DNA of 16,771 bases from Hyphomicrobiaceae bacterium (GTDB lineage: Bacteria; Pseudomonadota; Alphaproteobacteria; Rhizobiales; JAKIUO01): NCBI GenBank assembly GCA_021647535.1, contig JAKIUO010000051.1, positions 1-16,771 on the forward strand, written 5' to 3'. The position numbers were made by a program, and so were the translations under genes. The stretch's first letter is position 1, and each line of letters opens with the position of its first letter. The notes below the pieces were generated by a model, which was given only the letters and a program-made list of their open reading frames with translations, did no database searches and was not told where the DNA came from. This document shows positions 8,001 through 13,703 of this stretch, piece after piece.

Positions 8001-8447
8001 GCAACCATGTATGAGCGGGGCAAAGGCGTTACCAAGAACTATAAACGGGCAATGGAACTCTACGAAGCGGCAGCCCGAAAAGGCAATGTCAAAGCCATGC
8101 ATAATCTGGCCGTTTTGTATATGGGAGGCCACCTTGGCAGGGGTGACTATGTAAATGCCATAAAATGGTACAAGAAAGCGGCGGCTTATGGGGTCAAGGA
8201 CAGTCAGTTCAATCTGGCCATCATTTTCCATAATGGACTGGGGAGCAAGCTTGATCTGGTCAAAGCCTATAAATGGTATAAACTGGCGGCGCAGGCTGGC
8301 GACGAGGAAGCCAGTGATATTGCTGATGGTTTGCGCGGTGAGCTGTCAGACGAGCAAAAGAAACAGGCCGACTTGATCTTGAGCAAATGGAAAAGAAAAA
8401 TTCCTGATAAAAGTGCCAATGCCCCCCGGAATATTGGCAAGGCCTAG
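5070..8447 (+). CDS. PodJ-like polar/cell-envelope protein with SEL1 repeats
   Basis: A bitopic membrane protein of 1125 residues. Residues 1 to about 750 are acidic, low-complexity and presumably cytoplasmic. They include two AEPQKP copies (44-55), five MANLKK-type hexapeptides (153-182), a coiled-coil candidate at about 370-470 (SRVAQLEAQIVELL onward), and two FIAAA-type helices (DFLIAARAAARHA at 670, SSFIAAAKQ at 720). One membrane helix follows at about 755-776. After a Lys/Gln-rich stretch come four SEL1 repeats (about 922-1090) such as AMYRLATMYERGKGV, probably periplasmic. This order matches PodJ-type proteins of alphaproteobacteria, which organise cell poles, but the peptidoglycan-binding domain that ends Caulobacter PodJ is absent. 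The start is GTG 5070 with AAGGAG six nt upstream; a TTG at 5049 is in frame but lies before that site. It appears to be transcribed alone and ends at the 8503 terminator. The PodJ relation is inferred from architecture. Confidence 0.8.
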   Translation: MAQSSDSNDSNRNDELGALDVEQILDSLIGHVEDSAAYIPRDAAEPQKPAEPQKPAPKSSTSTKKKSGDIEAKKTHSRADFDRIEKRAAELAAMLGGTGLSYSAAAKKHLDDFAKNQQEETLETSPQVAASIHSDDLSMESRSFDFQLDDFPMANLKKMANLKKTANLKKTANLKEMENLKNAEPDELQKQHVSEWQADANKDHLNNGAAEQVDLEQFAGDDPSGSAADSIYQATALPIGVVVDNSQVEREQNDKGLIDSDKELVTQAEDLVDAPRLSTDFPADIDGVEAFETMRNIAQNVGLEDEKPDEPVPDLKDIEDQMEALSSSFKEAETPKPVDLQKLAQTPEAEVPVQEISPGFSLDTNALAGVDSRVAQLEAQIVELLGKNRLDDETLASKVAGLVRQETKVAIEEAVKSVDFSDLLASEFVTIANERELQETRMVDSLDALHDALKDLGERVSSVEIRSEAVPALADELLPAAGGIASSVLGAQLTALNHQETAQTINADVTGIERAAEPQSILDAQDDDLPTWLADATDDLHREEKNMAEQQADVFASRGGLASDQTDKKHIAEEEENKPFESENKRSVLLASEGSATKVQDLGGATVEPQQKTLSQKSHEVQKTEYIAAPEKLETPPSLKEAAHRKTSANSETQVEVKPSVSKPKTKGNDFLIAARAAARHANERAKEEAAGDGAKKEKDGMFVKAGETQKSETETIQKSSFIAAAKQKQLEAGGARTASGNSSLFTEKVEGPNSLLVFTSLILFGTSALLLYGMSRNSQEFGTTSKVNAVEHPMGVKPAPVPAVKKDIHKKQEGAEKPSVQPNKDRSRQQRSELGTEFQNLAPKEQKVAVAEEEPQSSDTLTDYDRVFSSGVPGIAPMYTGTALQQAGKVKAGSLFKESVGFSRAAIAGKTSGDLRTKRDKYGVLLALASRGNAQAQYEVADRYGNGRGLKKNPAISIEWFEKSAKAGYAPAMYRLATMYERGKGVTKNYKRAMELYEAAARKGNVKAMHNLAVLYMGGHLGRGDYVNAIKWYKKAAAYGVKDSQFNLAIIFHNGLGSKLDLVKAYKWYKLAAQAGDEEASDIADGLRGELSDEQKKQADLILSKWKRKIPDKSANAPRNIGKA
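5199..5234 (+). repeat. two tandem 18-bp units encoding AEPQKP
   Basis: GCAGAGCCCCAGAAGCCT (5199-5216) is directly followed by a copy that differs only in its last base (5217-5234). The copies are in frame within the PodJ-like gene and nearly identical, so the duplication is recent. Confidence 0.85.
5526..5615 (+). repeat. five tandem 18-bp units encoding (M/T)ANLKK hexapeptides
   Basis: Units start at 5526, 5544, 5562, 5580 and 5598. The first two (ATGGCTAACTTGAAGAAA) are identical, the third and fourth differ by one and a few bases, and the fifth has diverged further. They encode MANLKK, MANLKK, TANLKK, TANLKE and MENLKN. The near identity of the first units points to recent slippage expansion, and the 18-bp length keeps the frame. 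Confidence 0.9.
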
Positions 8448-8502
8448 TCGAGATTTTGGTGGCGAGGTTTTGACAGCTTGAAAAGACACAAACAGAAAAA
8501 AC

Positions 8503-8534
8503 AGGCGCCACTTCATGTTGGTGCCTCTTTTTTT
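8503..8534 (+). terminator. Rho-independent terminator of the PodJ-like gene
   Basis: AGGCGCC (8503-8509) pairs with GGTGCCT (8520-8526), one G-U pair included, around a 10-nt loop. A run of seven T follows (8528-8534). It lies 55 bp after the stop at 8447. Confidence 0.85.
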
Positions 8535-8562
8535 GATTAATTGCAGATCTGTTTGCTACAAT
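8533..8562 (+). promoter_or_regulatory. candidate sigma-70 promoter for the 8599 gene and the SRAP gene
   Basis: TTGATT (8533-8538) and TACAAT (8557-8562) are separated by 18 nt; the -10 box matches at five of six positions. It begins where the preceding terminator ends and would give a leader of about 30 nt. Confidence 0.5.
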
Positions 8563-8598
8563 AGACGAAAATACAATCAGGCATAGACAGGAAAACTC

Positions 8599-8889
8599 AT
8601 GGAAAGATTTATTGGTGGCAGTCTGCTGGGCGTTTTTATTCGTCTGGTCCTTTTGTCGATTATCGTTGGGATTGTCCTGGCAGCGCTCGGGCTGGAACCC
8701 TTTGATGTGGTCAATAGCGTGCAACGGCTTGTGGAGCGCCTCTATGATATGGGGTATGAAACGCTCCAGAAGGGTTTTTCCTATTTTCTCACCGGTGCCT
8801 TACTGGTGGTGCCGATCTGGATCATTGCCAGATTAATGAAGGTCGGAGGGGCGCGGAAAAAGGAAAATAACGACCCGGAAAAAGGCTGA
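8599..8889 (+). CDS. small two-helix inner-membrane protein (DUF6460-like)
   Basis: A 96-residue protein with two hydrophobic helices: about 9-30 (LLGVFIRLVLLSIIVGIVLAAL) and about 63-80 (YFLTGALLVVPIWIIARLM). An amphipathic linker (DVVNSVQRLVERLYDMGYETL) lies between them, and the tail is basic and polar. The pattern SIIVGxVLAALGLxPFD...LxxxGAxLVVPIWII is one I recall from small alphaproteobacterial proteins classed as DUF6460; no function is known to me. The ATG at 8599 has an AGGAAAA ribosome binding site. The gene ends only 6 bp before the SRAP gene, whose ribosome binding site overlaps its stop, so the two are likely co-transcribed. The DUF assignment is from memory. Confidence 0.7.
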   Translation: MERFIGGSLLGVFIRLVLLSIIVGIVLAALGLEPFDVVNSVQRLVERLYDMGYETLQKGFSYFLTGALLVVPIWIIARLMKVGGARKKENNDPEKG

Positions 8890-8895
8890 TCCCAT

Positions 8896-9579
8896 ATGTG
8901 TTCTCGCTTCACCCTGACTTCGAAACCGGTTCTTGTCGGCTCCCATTTTGGACTGGCTGAGATTGATGATTTTCCGCCCCGTTACAATATCGCACCGACC
9001 CAGCCAGTTGGTATTGTGCGCACAGGATATCATCGTCAGCGCGAATTTGCCCTTGTGCGCTGGGGACTGCTCCCGGATTGGGTGAAGGATCCTGGAGCAT
9101 TTACGACCTTGGTGAATGCGCGAGCTGAAACCCTGACGCAAAAACCCTCGTTTCGCAGTGCGTTTAAATATCGCCGCTGCCTGTTCCCCATGAACGGTTT
9201 TTATGAATGGAGCGGTGGCAAGGGCGAGCGCCAGCCGCATTATATCTCAACCAGAGGCGAGGCCGTTTTTGCCGTGGCAGGCTTGTGGGAAAACTGGATG
9301 GGCGTCGATGGCTCCGAGATGGAAAGCGCCGTTATCATCACCACCAGAGCCAATAGCACCCTATCGGCAATTCATCAACGTATGCCAGTGGTCATTGAAG
9401 CGCAGCATTTTGAAAGCTGGCTGAATTGCACGAGTGGCAAAACAGATGAGGTGGTTGACTTGCTGAGGCCCGCAGACAACAGTTTTTTCAAGCTGCAACA
9501 GGTCAGCATATTGGTCAACAACCCCCAAAATAGCGGTTCTGAGTTGTTGCGGCCTGTGGGTCAACAGGAGCTTTTTTGA
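8896..9579 (+). CDS. yedK: SRAP-domain abasic-site shielding protein (YedK/HMCES family)
   Basis: A 227-residue SOS-response-associated peptidase (SRAP) protein. Family members covalently capture abasic sites in single-stranded DNA through the N-terminal cysteine, which becomes residue 1 after the initiator Met is removed. This protects the site from strand breakage and error-prone bypass. The required residues are present: C2 (MCSRF), N74 in VNARAET, E104 in GFYEW and H160 in HQRMPV, the last at the same position as in E. coli YedK. Other family motifs are RYNIAPTQ (29-36) and RWGLLPDW (55-62). The start is fixed by the need for Cys at position 2. The AAAAAGG before the upstream gene's stop is the likely ribosome binding site. 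Length is normal. No LexA box was identified upstream. Confidence 0.95.
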   Translation: MCSRFTLTSKPVLVGSHFGLAEIDDFPPRYNIAPTQPVGIVRTGYHRQREFALVRWGLLPDWVKDPGAFTTLVNARAETLTQKPSFRSAFKYRRCLFPMNGFYEWSGGKGERQPHYISTRGEAVFAVAGLWENWMGVDGSEMESAVIITTRANSTLSAIHQRMPVVIEAQHFESWLNCTSGKTDEVVDLLRPADNSFFKLQQVSILVNNPQNSGSELLRPVGQQELF

Positions 9580-9726
9580 GTTGCTGGCAATTCTTGACTA
9601 AAAAACTTGGGAATCAATCCTCAGTAATGTTGATTTCACTTGAAGAGGGCGATAGGTTCGGGCTGGAATTAATCAAAATCGGATCTGGATCGCCCGGATC
9701 TGTATAAGTGAGGAAGGATCTCCCCC

Positions 9727-10323
9727 ATGACAATGACATTGCCATCACTCCCCTATGCAACCGATGCGCTTATGCCGCATATGTCCCCCGAAACATTCGA
9801 ATATCACCATGGCAAGCATCATCAGGCCTATGTTGACAATGGCAACAAGCTGATCGCTGGCAGTGAGTTTGAAGGCAAAACTCTTGAAGAGATCATCACC
9901 TCTTCTTTTGGCAAAAACCCCGGCGTGTTCAATAATAGTGCGCAGGTTTATAATCACACCTTTTTCTGGAACAGCATGAAACCCTCAGGCGGCGGCGCGA
10001 TGCCCGGCTTGCTTGAAGGCAAGATTGTCGAAAGTTTTGGCAGCATGGACGCGTTCCGCACAGCCTTTGTGCAGGGCGGCATGACGCAGTTCGGTTCTGG
10101 TTGGGTCTGGCTGGTGATGAAAGACGGCAAGCTGGAAATCATGAAAACACCGAATGCGGAAAACCCGCTGGTACATGGCGCCACCCCCATCATCACCTGC
10201 GATGTCTGGGAACATGCCTATTACATCGACTATCGCAACGCGCGTCCTAAATTCCTCGAAACATTTGTCGACAACCTCGCCAACTGGGAATTTGCCGAAG
10301 CCAATATGGCTGCAGCCACATAA
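9727..10323 (+). CDS. sodB: superoxide dismutase, iron type
   Basis: A 198-residue Fe/Mn-family superoxide dismutase that converts two superoxide ions to oxygen and hydrogen peroxide. The metal ligands are H27 (EYHHGKHH), H77 (YNHTFFW), D159 and H163 (DVWEHAYYIDY). Q73 in SAQVYNHTFFW occupies the position used by iron enzymes, as in E. coli SodB; manganese enzymes usually carry Gly there and Gln elsewhere. This supports the iron type, but metal choice cannot be proved by sequence. There is no signal peptide, so it is cytoplasmic. GAGGAAGG (9710-9717) precedes ATG 9727; a second ATG two codons later is less well spaced. It stands alone between a 147-bp upstream gap, where I see no convincing promoter or iron-regulator site, and a strong terminator. 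Confidence 0.96.
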   Translation: MTMTLPSLPYATDALMPHMSPETFEYHHGKHHQAYVDNGNKLIAGSEFEGKTLEEIITSSFGKNPGVFNNSAQVYNHTFFWNSMKPSGGGAMPGLLEGKIVESFGSMDAFRTAFVQGGMTQFGSGWVWLVMKDGKLEIMKTPNAENPLVHGATPIITCDVWEHAYYIDYRNARPKFLETFVDNLANWEFAEANMAAAT

Positions 10324-10344
10324 TAGCGCTCACACAATAACGCC

Positions 10345-10381
10345 AAAAAACGCGAGACTTTTTAGGTCTCGCGTTTTTTTT
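10345..10381. terminator. bidirectional Rho-independent terminator between sodB and livK
   Basis: CGCGAGAC (10351-10358) pairs perfectly with GTCTCGCG (10366-10373) around a 7-nt loop. Eight T follow on the plus strand (10374-10381), and six A precede (10345-10350), giving a U-tract on the minus strand as well. It ends sodB and probably also the liv operon, whose last stop codon is at 10505. Confidence 0.93.
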
Positions 10382-10504
10382 ATTGAATTTATAGATAGCC
10401 AGCGGCTACAAGCGATTTGGCTGCTGACGGGTAAACCTCTTTGATCGGACAACGGTTTTTCGCAACCTTTCTTCGGGTTTTCGAGTGTTTTGAGTAGATA
10501 TTCT

Positions 10505-11620
10505 TTATTTCTTTATTTCGGAATAGTCACCCTTGCTCCAGGCATAGAAAACATATTGACGCTTTTGCGTGATGACAGGATCGCCTTTTTTATCAAAGAC
10601 AAGATCCCCCAATACGGTTTTGAACTTGAAGCCAGAGTGGAAAATCGTGGTGATTTTAGCAGGGTCTACTGTACCGGCTTTTTCTGCTGCCTGCTTCCAG
10701 GCCTGAATGGCCATATATGTGTAAAGAACATAACCTTCTGGATCTATATTGGCTTTCTTGAACTTTTCGACGAGCTTAGCGGCTATGGGGTTTTTGCGCG
10801 GGTCTGGCGCAAAGGTCATCAAGGTGCCTTCGCCAAGATCGCCTGTGATCGACCAGAATTCTTTGGTAACCAGCGCATCACCGCCAATCAAAATGGTTTT
10901 CATGCCCTGATCACGCATCTGACGAAGGATCAACCCGGCTTCAGTATGATATCCACCAAGATAGACATAGTCTATTTTTGCTAATTTCATCTTGGTGACC
11001 AAAGCCGTATAGTCTTTCTCACCAGCTGTAATGGCTTCATACATATCGGCTTTTTTACCCAATTTGGCCATGGCGCTTTTGGTATTGTCAGCAAGCCCTT
11101 TGCCATAGGCCGTCTTGTCATGCAGAATGGCGATCTTTTTGTCTTTGAAATTTTCGACAATATAGTGGGCCGCAACTGCCCCTTGCTGGTCGTCACGTCC
11201 GCAAACCCGGAAGATGTTGGGGCCGCCTTCATCGGTAAATTTGGGATTTGTTGAGGCCGGAGAAATCTGCACGATGCCTTCTTCTTCATAGACCTTTGAA
11301 GCGGGGATGGAGGAGCCGGAACAAAAATGCCCGGCCATGAAGACAACACCAGAACCGGCAACCTTGTTGGCAACGGCAACGGCCTGTTTGGGATCGCAGG
11401 CATCATCTTCAATAAGCAATTTGATTTTCTGGCCAAGCACGCCGCCAGCTGCATTAATATCGTTGACGGCCATTTGTGCGCCGTTCTTCATCTGTTTGCC
11501 AAAACTGGCATATTGACCGGTCATCGGGCCTGCGGTTGCAATCGATATGTCAGCTTTGGCAAGGCTGGAAAAGGCTGCGAGCAGGGCAAGAGATAACAGG
11601 GTGGCAAGGGACTTATTCAT
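10505..11620 (-). CDS. livK: periplasmic branched-chain amino acid-type substrate-binding protein
   Basis: A 371-residue precursor of a type I periplasmic binding protein (LIVBP/Peripla_BP_6 family). The Sec signal peptide MNKSLATLLSLALLAAFSSLAKA is cut before D24. The mature protein starts with DISIATAGPMTGQYASFGKQ, the usual first strand and ligand-contact loop. C75 and C100 (DDACDP, GHFCSGSS) match the conserved disulfide of Leu/Ile/Val-binding proteins, and SGSSIPAS lies in the ligand region. It captures the substrate and delivers it to LivHM. Leu/Ile/Val is likely, but this family also binds amides, urea or aromatic compounds. AGGAGG lies 9 nt before the ATG (11618-11620). It is the last gene of the liv cluster, 127 bp after the DUF6867 gene. 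No clear promoter was found in that gap, although a TGTCA-N6-TGACA palindrome lies at 11718-11733. Confidence 0.93.
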   Translation of the reverse strand: MNKSLATLLSLALLAAFSSLAKADISIATAGPMTGQYASFGKQMKNGAQMAVNDINAAGGVLGQKIKLLIEDDACDPKQAVAVANKVAGSGVVFMAGHFCSGSSIPASKVYEEEGIVQISPASTNPKFTDEGGPNIFRVCGRDDQQGAVAAHYIVENFKDKKIAILHDKTAYGKGLADNTKSAMAKLGKKADMYEAITAGEKDYTALVTKMKLAKIDYVYLGGYHTEAGLILRQMRDQGMKTILIGGDALVTKEFWSITGDLGEGTLMTFAPDPRKNPIAAKLVEKFKKANIDPEGYVLYTYMAIQAWKQAAEKAGTVDPAKITTIFHSGFKFKTVLGDLVFDKKGDPVITQKRQYVFYAWSKGDYSEIKK

Positions 11621-11747
11621 GGAATTGCGCTCCTCCTGTACGGGTTAAATATTTTTCTTCGTGAGGCATTTTTGATTTTATATCTTTAATAACACCAAGA
11701 CTATAGCGAAATTAGAATGTCAGCATGATGACAAGCCGCTTGTTTGG

Positions 11748-12086
11748 TTACTTTCGTTCAAAGCTTAGCCATGTCGAGCGCTTGTATAGCCAATGGTAAC
11801 AGGTCACCATTTGAGTGGTACGGGTCATGCGGAAGGCCAACAGGGATATAATCATCAAGGTTAGAGTGTCCGTTAGATAATAGTGGAGAGACAATAGTTG
11901 GCCGTCAAACAGGGCGAAGTGCAGAAACCTTGTCGCCCCCCCGAGGATGAGGATGGCGAGAACCAGTTGCCAGAGCGGCGACCAGCCTATGGCCAGTGCC
12001 CGCCCGGTCATATAGGCAGCGCCTCCGGCAAGCAGGCAGGTCAAAATGAAGTAAAGCCAAAATGAGTGCTCGATCAGGATCGACAT
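11748..12086 (-). CDS. DUF6867-type small membrane protein in the liv operon
   Basis: A 112-residue integral membrane protein with about three hydrophobic helices: HSFWLYFILTCLLAGGAAYM (7-26), SPLWQLVLAILILGGATRFL (36-55) and YLTDTLTLMIISLLAFRMTR (about 70-89). The conserved patch RFLHFALFDGQLLSLHYYL sits between the second and third helices, and WLYKRS near the end is also typical. I recognise it as the DUF6867 type, found next to liv genes in alphaproteobacteria. That association suggests an accessory role in the transporter, but no biochemistry is known to me. ATG 12084-12086 is chosen over the longer open frame to 12245 because that extension overlaps livF antisensically to its family homology and lacks a signal; GGAG lies 10 nt upstream. 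It follows livF by 25 bp. Confidence 0.8.
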   Translation of the reverse strand: MSILIEHSFWLYFILTCLLAGGAAYMTGRALAIGWSPLWQLVLAILILGGATRFLHFALFDGQLLSLHYYLTDTLTLMIISLLAFRMTRTTQMVTCYHWLYKRSTWLSFERK

Positions 12087-12111
12087 GCTGAAATATCTCC
12101 ATTTATCAAGC

Positions 12112-12861
12112 TTATTGCCCGCCCTCAAGATAGGCGGCGCGCACTTCTTCTTTTTCCAGCAGCTCGCTGCCTTTGCCAGAAAGGGTGATGCGTCCATTGA
12201 CCATAACATAGGCGCGATGCGCCAGGTGAAGGGCGTGCCAGGCATTTTGCTCGACCAGAAAGACCGTGAGGTTTTGTGTGCGGTTGAGCTCTTTCAGAAT
12301 TGAAAAAATCTGTTTGACGATGAGCGGGGCCAGTCCAAGGGAGGGCTCGTCGAGCAATAGCAGTTTGGGCCGCCCCATAAGAGCGCGGGCAATGGCCAGC
12401 ATTTGCTGCTCGCCCCCCGATAATGTGCCTCCCCGCTGGCCGGAGCGTTCTTTGAGCACTGGAAAAAGCTGCAAAACTCTTTCCAGATCTTCTTCAAAGT
12501 GGTGCGGGTCCGTTAAAAAGGCCCCGAGTTGCAGGTTTTCCAACACGCTCATACGGCCAAATATACGTCGCCCCTCGGGCGATTGGGCAATGCCGAGGCG
12601 CATGATCTCATGCATGGGCAGGGCGTGAATATCGCGACCATCAAAGCGGATTGTGCCATCTCGGCAGGGAGGTTTGCCGCAAATGGTCATCATCAGCGTT
12701 GATTTTCCAGCGCCGTTGGCGCCGATCAGGGTGACGATTTCGCCGCGATGCACGCTTAGGTCAACAGTGCGCAAGGCTTGTATTTTGCCATAAAAACTGT
12801 TGACGCCTTTAATTTCAAGAAGCGGTTCTGGGGTTTCAAGGAGAGGGTTTGGCTGGCTCAT
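12112..12861 (-). CDS. livF: branched-chain amino acid ABC transporter ATPase LivF
   Basis: A 249-residue cytoplasmic ATPase with the complete ABC set: Walker A GANGAGKST (47-55), Q-loop region AQSPEGRRIF (92-101), signature LSGGEQQ (147-153), Walker B LLLLDEPS with D171 and E172, and a switch region VFLVEQNAWHAL. QSPEGRRIF and VEQNA are diagnostic of LivF rather than LivG. It pairs with LivG to power import through LivH/LivM. The ATG overlaps the livG stop as ATGA (12858-12861), indicating translational coupling. Length is slightly above the usual 235 or so, because of a short N-terminal extension. Confidence 0.96.
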   Translation of the reverse strand: MSQPNPLLETPEPLLEIKGVNSFYGKIQALRTVDLSVHRGEIVTLIGANGAGKSTLMMTICGKPPCRDGTIRFDGRDIHALPMHEIMRLGIAQSPEGRRIFGRMSVLENLQLGAFLTDPHHFEEDLERVLQLFPVLKERSGQRGGTLSGGEQQMLAIARALMGRPKLLLLDEPSLGLAPLIVKQIFSILKELNRTQNLTVFLVEQNAWHALHLAHRAYVMVNGRITLSGKGSELLEKEEVRAAYLEGGQ

Positions 12862-13703
12862 GGTTTGACCTCCGCCCCCTGACCTTCTTCGTTCTCAACC
12901 CCGAGATAGGCCGCGATAACTTTTTTATCATTGCGCACGTAAGAAGCGGTGCCGCTGGATATTTTTCGGCCATAGTCGATGACAATCACATGGTCGGATA
13001 TTTCCATAACGACACTCATATCATGTTCGATCAGCAAAATAGCGATCTGTTCTTCTCGTCTTATGTCGAGCAAAAGCCGGTTAAGCTGGTCGGATTCTTT
13101 TGGATTGAGACCGGCGGCTGGTTCATCAAGGCACAACATGAGCGGATCGGTGCACATGGCGCGGGCAATCTCCAAACGCCGTTGGTCGCCATAGGGCAGA
13201 TCGGCAGCATGGTCATCGGCGCGCTCCACAAGACCGATTTTGTCGAGCCAATGCCTGGCCAGTTCAATGGCCTGCTTTTCATGGGGCTGGTAGGAGACCA
13301 GTCCGAGCAGGGCGCCAATCGTGAAGCCAGAGGCTTTCATGAGCTGGTTGTGCTGGGCGACCAGCAAGTTTTCCAACAGGGTCATGCCCGCAAACAGCCG
13401 GATATTTTGAAAGGTGCGGGCCACTCGGGCCTTGCTGCAAATACGAAAATCATCCATGCGTTCCAGCAAAAAGCGCGTGCGGTCCGGGTGCGTCAGTGAA
13501 ATCATGCCTTCGCTGGGTTTGTAAAAACCGGTCAGGCAATTAAAAACCGTGGTTTTGCCTGCGCCATTTGGACCAATGATGGCGGTGATATCGGTTTGAG
13601 CAGCGCTAAAGGACAGATCATCAATGGCGGTGAGGCCCCCAAACCGCATGGTCAGATGCTCGACCTTGAGAAGGGGAAAACCTTGGTTTGCTGATTGGTT
13701 CAT
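12858..13703 (-). CDS. livG: branched-chain amino acid ABC transporter ATPase LivG
   Basis: A 281-residue ABC ATPase. Walker A is GPNGAGKTT (44-52). The Q-loop lies in ARTFQNIRLF (95-104), the LivG-type degenerate signature is LPYGDQRRLEIARA (169-182), Walker B is CLDEPAAGLN with D193 and E194, and the His switch is LLIEHDMSVV. TFQNIRLF, PYGDQR and EHDM distinguish LivG from LivF. Both ends overlap neighbours by ATGA: its ATG (13701-13703) with the livM stop and its own stop with the livF start. The four core genes are therefore translated from one message in fixed order. A short insertion (DRTRFLLERMDDFRICSK, about 74-91) lies between Walker A and the Q-loop, in a region that varies in this family. 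Confidence 0.96.
   Translation of the reverse strand: MNQSANQGFPLLKVEHLTMRFGGLTAIDDLSFSAAQTDITAIIGPNGAGKTTVFNCLTGFYKPSEGMISLTHPDRTRFLLERMDDFRICSKARVARTFQNIRLFAGMTLLENLLVAQHNQLMKASGFTIGALLGLVSYQPHEKQAIELARHWLDKIGLVERADDHAADLPYGDQRRLEIARAMCTDPLMLCLDEPAAGLNPKESDQLNRLLLDIRREEQIAILLIEHDMSVVMEISDHVIVIDYGRKISSGTASYVRNDKKVIAAYLGVENEEGQGAEVKP

Noticed and set aside
9678..9720. Four GGATC words upstream of sodB, including two CGGATCTG copies
   Set aside because: Irregular spacing, no clear palindrome and no match to a known regulator site; probably chance.
10490..10984. 164-codon plus-strand open frame
   Set aside because: It is antisense to livK, which has a signal peptide, conserved cysteines and full family similarity.
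12087..12245. N-terminal extension of the DUF6867-type protein
   Set aside because: It overlaps the livF 3' end in another frame and encodes no similarity; ATG 12086 has GGAG upstream and begins the conserved part.
12849..13499. 216-codon plus-strand open frame
   Set aside because: It is antisense to livG; the livG ATPase motifs and coupled overlaps decide the strand.
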